Origin: Shiella aurantiaca
GTDB lineage: Bacteria > Bacteroidota > Bacteroidia > Cytophagales > Cyclobacteriaceae
Direction: 5' to 3'
Length of the DNA: 64,000 bases
NCBI GenBank assembly: GCA_030412945.1
Contig: JAUHJS010000008.1
Location: forward strand, 62,001 to 126,000
Below the pieces are notes generated by a model, which worked only from the letters and a program-made list of their open reading frames with translations, did no database searches and was not told the DNA's origin. Shown in pieces: positions 58,848 to 64,000 of the stretch (its first letter is position 1; each line of letters starts with the position of its first letter). Position numbers and translations under genes: made by a program.

Positions 58848-60245
58848 ATGAATTTTAGAATAGAAAAAGATACCATGGGACCTGTTGAGGTACCCGCTGA
58901 CAAGTATTGGGGAGCACAAACGGAGCGCTCCAGAAACAATTTCAAAATTGGCCCTGAGGCTTCTATGCCTAAGGAGATAATCCATGCCTTTGCCTATTTG
59001 AAAAAGGCAGCAGCTCACGCCAACCACGATTTGGGTGCTCTCTCAGCTGAAAAAAGAGACCTTATCAGCAAGGTTTGCGATGAGATCCTTACTGGAGCTT
59101 TAGACGACCAATTTCCTTTGGTAATCTGGCAAACGGGCTCAGGTACACAAAGCAACATGAACGTAAATGAGGTAGTGGCTTACCGCGCTCACGTACTTTC
59201 GGGTGGCAAACTTACCGATGAGAAAAAAATATTGCACCCCAACGATGATGTAAACAAATCGCAGTCATCCAACGATACCTTTCCTACGGCCATGCACATT
59301 GCAGCGTACATGCAAGTGGTGCAGGTGACCCTTCCGGGAATGGAAAAACTACGCAATACCCTGCAAAAGAAAGCCGAAGCCTATAAAGATATTGTAAAAA
59401 CTGGCCGCACCCACTTTATGGATGCTACACCGCTTACCTTGGGTCAGGAGTTCTCGGGATATGTACAGCAGCTTACCAACAGCATACGCACCATTAATAA
59501 TGCCCTGCAAATGGTAGCCGAATTGGCTTTGGGCGGAACAGCCGTAGGCACGGGACTTAATACCCCCAAAGGATACGATGTGTTGGTAGCCAAGAAAATC
59601 GCGGAATTTACCAAATATCCATTTGTAACGGCTCCTAATAAGTTTGAAGCTTTGGCCGCACACGATGCCATGGTGGAGCTTTCCGGTGCCTTAAAGCGTG
59701 CAGCGGTATCACTTATGAAAATCGCTAACGACATCCGTATGTTGAGCTCAGGCCCTCGTTGTGGCATTGGTGAAATCATCATCCCCGATAACGAACCAGG
59801 CTCGTCTATCATGCCGGGCAAAGTAAACCCTACTCAGCCTGAAGCGCTTACTATGGTGGCCGCGCAGGTGATGGGCAACGATGTAGCTGTTTCGATTGGT
59901 GGTTCCAACGGGCACTTTGAACTCAATGTATTCAAACCACTTATCGCGGCCAATGTATTGCAATCGGCCCGTTTGATTGGCGATGCCTGCGTATCGTTCA
60001 ACGATAAATGTGCCGAAGGAATTGAGCCAAATCTTCCTGTGATTCAAACACATATGGAGAACTCTTTGATGCTCGTAACAGCACTCAATACCCATATTGG
60101 TTATGAGAACGCAGCCAAAATTGCCAAAAAGGCGCACAAAGAAAATAAAACCTTACGCGAGGCGGCTATTGAACTCGGCCTATTGACCAATGAGCAGTTT
60201 GATGCATGGGTGAAGCCCCATGAAATGATAGGCAGCTTAAAATAA
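58848..60245 (+). CDS. fumC: Class II fumarate hydratase
   Basis: FumC hydrates fumarate to malate in the TCA cycle, as a homotetramer without iron. The protein has 465 residues, typical. Visible are the start [63 protein letters not shown], and the signature [15 protein letters not shown]. Many residues around the catalytic His in this lyase superfamily are clear. It is transcribed alone; the downstream gene begins 192 bases later. Confidence 0.97.
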   Translation: MNFRIEKDTMGPVEVPADKYWGAQTERSRNNFKIGPEASMPKEIIHAFAYLKKAAAHANHDLGALSAEKRDLISKVCDEILTGALDDQFPLVIWQTGSGTQSNMNVNEVVAYRAHVLSGGKLTDEKKILHPNDDVNKSQSSNDTFPTAMHIAAYMQVVQVTLPGMEKLRNTLQKKAEAYKDIVKTGRTHFMDATPLTLGQEFSGYVQQLTNSIRTINNALQMVAELALGGTAVGTGLNTPKGYDVLVAKKIAEFTKYPFVTAPNKFEALAAHDAMVELSGALKRAAVSLMKIANDIRMLSSGPRCGIGEIIIPDNEPGSSIMPGKVNPTQPEALTMVAAQVMGNDVAVSIGGSNGHFELNVFKPLIAANVLQSARLIGDACVSFNDKCAEGIEPNLPVIQTHMENSLMLVTALNTHIGYENAAKIAKKAHKENKTLREAAIELGLLTNEQFDAWVKPHEMIGSLK

Positions 60246-60437
60246 TACAAGCTTAGGGCGTATAATCACATTATTTTTATGCCCGAAATTGTCAATATAT
60301 CATTGAACTCCTTATATTTAACGCAAGATTAGCTTGCTTTTTTGGTGATTTCTGAAAACTGACCGTAAAAAACTCAATTTTTGCACACCTGTAAAGCCTT
60401 CTAAATCTGAGTGATATTTAAAAAAACATACATACAC

Positions 60438-61061
60438 ATGAAAAAAATCACCTTCATTTTTTGCCTAGTATTCAGCATGGTGATTGCTGACCAAGCGGTA
60501 GCTCAACTTTCTAAAAAAGAAGCCAAAGAGTGGAAAAAGAAGAAAAAGAGCGTTTCTGCAGAAGAGTTTAAAAACCTTTTCGAAGAAAACGAAAACTTGA
60601 AAGGCCAAGTAAGCGGCCTGAATGGCCAAATCTCTAGCTTACAGTCAAGAATCAGCGACAAAGATGCACGTATTGCTGAGCTAGAAGGGCAAGTATCGCA
60701 AAGCGAAATGCAAATTGCCGAAGCCAAGAGAAGAGCCGACCAAGCCATCAAAGATGCGGAAGCATCTGCTGCTATGGCTCAAAAGCCAGGCGAAATGAAA
60801 GGCGTAGTTTTCAAAGTACAAGTAGGGGCTTTCAAAGAAACTGACTTGAGCAACTATTTTGAGAGCAGCGAGAATTTCACCGGAGAAACTAACGAAGATG
60901 GTCTTCAGGTAATCACCTTGGGTAGCTTTACCGACTATTGGGAAGCTGACAAGTTCAAGAAGAACCTAAGAAGAATGGGCGTGAAAGAAGCGTGGATTGT
61001 TCCTTACAAAGACGGTGTGCGTGTACCTATTAAAGATGTATTAGAAGGCGTAGTAAAATAA
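60438..61061 (+). CDS. Secreted coiled-coil protein with SPOR-like domain
   Basis: From ATG 60438, 207 residues with a signal peptide (about 1-21, ending AVAQL). A lysine-rich stretch (KEAKEWKKKKKS) precedes a coiled coil (about 42-110, ENENLKGQVSGLNGQISSLQSRISDK, AELEGQVSQSEMQIAEAKRRADQAI). The C-terminal GVVFKVQVGAFKETDLSNYF and YWEADKFKKNLRRMGVKEAWIVPYKDG have the strand-helix pattern of a SPOR domain, which binds denuded peptidoglycan. It ends in a strong terminator. A role at the cell wall is inferred. Function unconfirmed. Confidence 0.75.
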   Translation: MKKITFIFCLVFSMVIADQAVAQLSKKEAKEWKKKKKSVSAEEFKNLFEENENLKGQVSGLNGQISSLQSRISDKDARIAELEGQVSQSEMQIAEAKRRADQAIKDAEASAAMAQKPGEMKGVVFKVQVGAFKETDLSNYFESSENFTGETNEDGLQVITLGSFTDYWEADKFKKNLRRMGVKEAWIVPYKDGVRVPIKDVLEGVVK

Positions 61062-61079
61062 GCCAACTCACACATAAGT

Positions 61080-61122
61080 AAAAAGCCCGAAACCTGTGGA
61101 ATTTCACGGTTTCGGGCTTTTT
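61080..61122 (+). terminator. Intrinsic terminator of the SPOR-like gene
   Basis: A perfect 15-bp stem (AAAAAGCCCGAAACC at 61080-61094 with its mate at 61108-61122), GC-rich at its centre and flanked by A and T runs. Its last bases lie next to the 3' end of the small minus-strand gene at 61125, so it may end transcripts from both strands. Confidence 0.9.
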
Positions 61123-61124
61123 AT

Positions 61125-61241
61125 TTACAAATAGATTAAAGCCAAAATGATAATGAGTAAAATCATTACGCCATACATCAGCAAATCTACCTGGATGTAT
61201 TCCTTATAGTCTTCGTAAACTTTTCTTATCCATGCAATCAT
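61125..61241 (-). CDS. Overlooked 38-residue single-helix membrane protein
   Basis: A short frame between the SPOR-like gene and recJ, on the other strand. It begins MIAWIRKVYEDYKEYIQVD and continues into one membrane helix (LLMYGVMILLIIILALIYL, about residues 20-38). A charged, tyrosine-rich amphipathic head before a single hydrophobic helix is typical of small membrane proteins. It starts with ATG at 61241 and ends just before the terminator that serves the opposite gene. It is too short for usual gene callers. Composition and coding shape support it, but there is no family match I can name. Confidence 0.6.
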   Translation of the reverse strand: MIAWIRKVYEDYKEYIQVDLLMYGVMILLIIILALIYL

Positions 61242-61296
61242 GGGGCAATTTGCGAATACTTTTTAATTGAACAAATAGGGTGTAAATTTACCGGCT

Positions 61297-62997
61297 ATGC
61301 AGAAAAGATGGATTATTTCCGACCAGCCCCATCCTCAGTCCATTTCTGATTTATCAGCGGCTTTAAATATCAGCACAGGCCTGGCCACACTGCTCGTGCA
61401 GCGAGGCATACACAGCTTCGACCAAGCCAAAGATTTTTTCCGACCTCAGCTTTCTCAACTTCACGACCCCTTTTTGATGAAGGACATGGACAAAGCCGTT
61501 ACACGGCTCAGTGAAGCACTAGAGCAAAACGAGCGCATTCTGATTTATGGTGATTACGATGTAGATGGCACCACCTCAGTCGCCTTGGTGTTCCAGTTTC
61601 TTCAGCAGCTGGGTGCACGTGTAGAATACTATATTCCCGACCGATATACTGAAGGCTATGGGGTTTCCCAAGCGGGTATTGAATATGCCATTCAACAAGG
61701 TATTGCACTCATTATCAGCCTCGATTGTGGCATAAAAGCCCACGAAAAAGTAGCCTTTGCCAAAACCCATGGCATTGATTTCATCATTTGCGATCACCAC
61801 CGCCCTTCAGACACCCTTCCCGATGCCTTAGCGGTACTAGATGCCAAACGAGACGACTGTCCCTACCCGTATAAAGAGCTTTCAGGTTGTGGTGTAGGGT
61901 TTAAGCTCTTGCAAGGCCTTTGTATGCAGAATGCCATTAATTTGGAAAGCCTTTATCCTTTTCTGGACTTGGTGGCCATCAGCATCGCTTCCGATATTGT
62001 ACCGCTTACGGGTGAAAACAGAATAATGGCCTATTATGGCCTTCAGAAAATCAATACCGATCCCCGGCCTGGGGTGAAAGCCTTGATTGAACTGGGCGGA
62101 ATCCGTCAGCCACTGAATATTACCTCGGTGGTCTTTGGTATTGGCCCTCGCATCAATGCTGCGGGGCGCATTGCCCATGCCCACGGAGCGGTAAAACTCC
62201 TCCTATCTGACACGAATGAAGAGGCACTCACCCAAGGGGAGCGTGTAAACGACCGAAATAGCGAACGCAAAAACTTCGACAGCACTATTACGCAGGAAGC
62301 CCTCAATATGATTGAGGAAAATGAAGTGATAAGAGAGGCAAAATCTACCGTGCTTTTTAAAGACACCTGGCACAAGGGGGTGATAGGTATAGTGGCTTCT
62401 CGCTGCATTGAGAAATACTATCGACCTACGGTAATTCTTACCGAGTCGAACAATAAAGCCACAGGCTCGGCTCGTTCCATCCCGGGTTTTGATTTGTACG
62501 AAGCCATTGAAGAGTGCTCTGACTTACTCGATCAGTTTGGTGGACATACGTATGCGGCAGGACTTACATTACCCATTGCCAATATTCCGCTTTTTCAAAA
62601 ACGTTTTGAAGAGGTGGCACAGCGCAAACTTACCGAAGAGCTACTCACACCTCAGTTGGAAATTGATACCGAACTGGATTTTAGCAAAATCACGGAGAAG
62701 TTTTATCGGGTATTGAGCCAAATGGAGCCCTTCGGCCCCGGAAATATGGCACCCGTATTCATAAGTAGGCACGTTACTTGCTATGAATCCCCTCGGTTAC
62801 TTAAAGAACAACACCTAAAGCTGAAATTGGTGCAAGAGGGCCATAGCAATATCTTAGAAGCGATTGCGTTCGGAATGGGAGACCTCTATCCCGCACTTTG
62901 CGAGGCCGATTCTTTCGACATTGCCTACAGTATAGAACAAAATGAGTTTAAAGGAACGAAAACTTTACAACTCAATATTAAGGACATAAAAGTGTAA
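61297..62997 (+). CDS. recJ: Single-stranded-DNA-specific exonuclease RecJ
   Basis: RecJ degrades single-stranded DNA 5' to 3' in recombination and repair. The protein has 566 residues, matching the family. Phosphoesterase motifs are clear: LIYGDYDVDGTTSVAL (motif I), LDCGIKAHEKV (motif II), ICDHHRPSDTLP (DHH, motif III) and, in DHHA1, GFDLYEAIEECSDLLDQFGGHTYAAGLTL. An OB-fold region is at the end. It is followed by lptB after 27 bases, so co-transcription is likely. Confidence 0.96.
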   Translation: MQKRWIISDQPHPQSISDLSAALNISTGLATLLVQRGIHSFDQAKDFFRPQLSQLHDPFLMKDMDKAVTRLSEALEQNERILIYGDYDVDGTTSVALVFQFLQQLGARVEYYIPDRYTEGYGVSQAGIEYAIQQGIALIISLDCGIKAHEKVAFAKTHGIDFIICDHHRPSDTLPDALAVLDAKRDDCPYPYKELSGCGVGFKLLQGLCMQNAINLESLYPFLDLVAISIASDIVPLTGENRIMAYYGLQKINTDPRPGVKALIELGGIRQPLNITSVVFGIGPRINAAGRIAHAHGAVKLLLSDTNEEALTQGERVNDRNSERKNFDSTITQEALNMIEENEVIREAKSTVLFKDTWHKGVIGIVASRCIEKYYRPTVILTESNNKATGSARSIPGFDLYEAIEECSDLLDQFGGHTYAAGLTLPIANIPLFQKRFEEVAQRKLTEELLTPQLEIDTELDFSKITEKFYRVLSQMEPFGPGNMAPVFISRHVTCYESPRLLKEQHLKLKLVQEGHSNILEAIAFGMGDLYPALCEADSFDIAYSIEQNEFKGTKTLQLNIKDIKV

Positions 62998-63024
62998 TCA
63001 TTATTTTTAAGAAAATTTAGATAG

Positions 63025-63756
63025 ATGATACTAAGAGCAGAGCACCTAGTAAAGAAATACAAGAAAAGAACCGTTGTAAACGATGTTTCTGTAGAAGTGA
63101 AGCAAGGTGAGATTGTAGGCTTACTAGGGCCCAATGGGGCCGGAAAAACTACCTCTTTCTATATGATAGTGGGCTTGATTAAGCCTAATGAAGGAAAAAT
63201 ATACCTAGAAAACGAAGACATCACGGCTCTTCCTATGTATCAGCGTGCCAAAAAAGGCATTGGATACCTCGCCCAAGAAGCCAGCGTGTTCCGAAACCTT
63301 ACCGTGGAAGAAAACATCATGGCCGTACTGGAAATGACCAAGCTGAGCAAGGCCGAGCAAAAAGATAAAATGGAGAGTCTTTTGCAGGAATTCAGCCTTA
63401 CCCATGTTCGAAAAAACCTCGGTATGGTGCTTTCTGGCGGGGAACGCAGAAGAACGGAGATTGCCCGCGCCCTAGCGGTAGACCCACATTTCGTATTATT
63501 GGATGAGCCTTTTGCCGGAGTTGACCCTATTGCAGTGGAGGAAATCCAGACCATAGTGGCTCGCTTGAAGAATAAAAACATTGGTATCCTTATCACTGAC
63601 CACAACGTAAACGAGACCCTTTCCATTACCGACAGGGCCTACTTGATGTTTGAAGGTAAATTGCTAAAAGCCGGAACAGCCGAAGAACTAGCCGCTGATG
63701 AGCAGGTAAGACGCGTGTACCTAGGCAAGCATTTCGAACTCAAGCGCAAAGTATAA
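63025..63756 (+). CDS. lptB: LPS export ABC transporter ATP-binding protein
   Basis: LptB is the ATPase that powers extraction of lipopolysaccharide from the inner membrane. The protein has 243 residues, and all motifs are intact: Walker [10 protein letters not shown]-loop LAQEASVF, signature [15 protein letters not shown], Walker [14 protein letters not shown], and H-loop [10 protein letters not shown]. The phrase [15 protein letters not shown] is characteristic of LptB and distinguishes it from other ABC ATPases. lptFG and lptC are not in this window. A gene in the GH3 family follows. Confidence 0.95.
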   Translation: MILRAEHLVKKYKKRTVVNDVSVEVKQGEIVGLLGPNGAGKTTSFYMIVGLIKPNEGKIYLENEDITALPMYQRAKKGIGYLAQEASVFRNLTVEENIMAVLEMTKLSKAEQKDKMESLLQEFSLTHVRKNLGMVLSGGERRRTEIARALAVDPHFVLLDEPFAGVDPIAVEEIQTIVARLKNKNIGILITDHNVNETLSITDRAYLMFEGKLLKAGTAEELAADEQVRRVYLGKHFELKRKV

Positions 63757-63776
63757 CTAGCAAAACCCTCCCTTAT

Positions 63777-64000
63777 ATGGCTATTTACAACTCAATTATC
63801 ACCTGGATCATGAAAAAACGCATTCATGAGGTGGAATTGTTTATCAAATATCCGCATGAGGTACAAACGGAGGTGTTTTTCAACCTTATCGATACGGCTA
63901 AGGATACGGAGTTTGGGAAGAAATATGAGTTTTCTACCATTACCTCGCTCGATAAGTTTCGCGAACGCGTACCCATTCACAGCTACAACGACCTCTACCC
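63777..64000 (+). CDS. GH3 auxin-responsive promoter family protein, N-terminal fragment
   Basis: The gene begins at ATG 63777, 20 bases after lptB, and runs off the window. The first 75 residues include ITWIMKKRIHEVELFIKYPHEVQTEVF, then DTEFGKKYEFSTITSLDKFRERVPIHSYNDLYP, the typical opening of GH3-domain proteins. GH3 enzymes are acyl-adenylate-forming amido synthetases in plants; bacterial members are common in Bacteroidota and their substrate is unknown. Catalytic motifs lie outside the window. Confidence 0.85.
   Translation, partial: MAIYNSIITWIMKKRIHEVELFIKYPHEVQTEVFFNLIDTAKDTEFGKKYEFSTITSLDKFRERVPIHSYNDLY

Noticed and set aside
60251-60286. A hairpin after fumC (GGGCGTA with TATGCCC) as terminator
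   Set aside because: The stem is short, has a wobble pair and is not followed by a T-run, so I could not support it as a terminator.
1-64000. tRNA or rRNA genes
   Set aside because: No intergenic gap shows a cloverleaf-like arrangement or a conserved rRNA stretch by eye. A dedicated tRNA scan would be decisive but could not be run.

Overview
This 64 kb window looks like chromosome of a member of the Bacteroidota, most likely an aerobic Flavobacteriales-type marine or freshwater organism. The evidence is Rho with a long Arg/Glu-rich N-terminal insert, TPR-type histidine kinase, DUF5686, DUF6702 and DUF4783 proteins, many lipoproteins with short Cys-containing signal peptides, little Shine-Dalgarno sequence, and promoter-like TAnnTTTG boxes. 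The order-level placement is inference. No rRNA, tRNA, CRISPR array, transposase or phage gene was seen.

Layout. 0-6.1 kb: the end of an M1 (leukotriene A4 hydrolase-like) peptidase, a TPR histidine kinase, rho and serS. 6.1-10.2 kb: an accessory island between serS and a DoxX-like gene. It holds an AT-rich GNAT acetyltransferase flanked by integron attC-like sites, three copies of a REPIN-like palindromic repeat, a BRO-N/Fic fusion, a degenerate metallo-beta-lactamase-fold protein and a small BRO-N remnant. 10.2-17.7 kb: DoxX, alkaline phosphatase, PhoH, a WG-repeat protein, an RmlD-like reductase and a cyclophilin lipoprotein. 17.8-23.0 kb: a tetR-ABC-HlyD-TolC export operon whose ABC ATPase domain has lost most catalytic motifs. 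23.0-31.4 kb: two paralogous PKD/beta-helix lipoproteins around hemH, an AIM24-like gene and small envelope genes, ending in a structured-RNA-like element.

31.4-43.1 kb: an alpha/beta hydrolase lipoprotein, a PLP-dependent dehydratase, DUF4375, a FabH-like synthase, a MacA-FtsX-TolC-surface repeat operon with no ATPase gene, hemC, and an overlapping RimK ligase/retropepsin-like pair. 43.1-46.5 kb: small accessory genes (lipoproteins, a ParE-type toxin-antitoxin pair, a cupin, a membrane protein) ending in a long perfect palindrome. 46.6-54.7 kb: M1 peptidase, HupE-like and DUF6702 proteins, a 2H phosphoesterase, a DUF5686 protein, a Rieske protein, recX and a YcxB-like protein. 54.7-64 kb: nadC, DUF4783, gpmI, lipoproteins, fumC, a coiled-coil/SPOR-like protein, an overlooked 38-codon membrane gene, recJ, lptB and the start of a GH3-family gene.

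Functionally the window is mostly housekeeping (translation, transcription termination, haem, NAD, glycolysis, TCA cycle, recombination, LPS export) and envelope biology. Novelty is concentrated in the 6.1-10.2 kb island, the degenerate ABC exporter, the beta-helix lipoprotein pair, and several places where an intrinsic terminator abuts the next start codon on the same strand.
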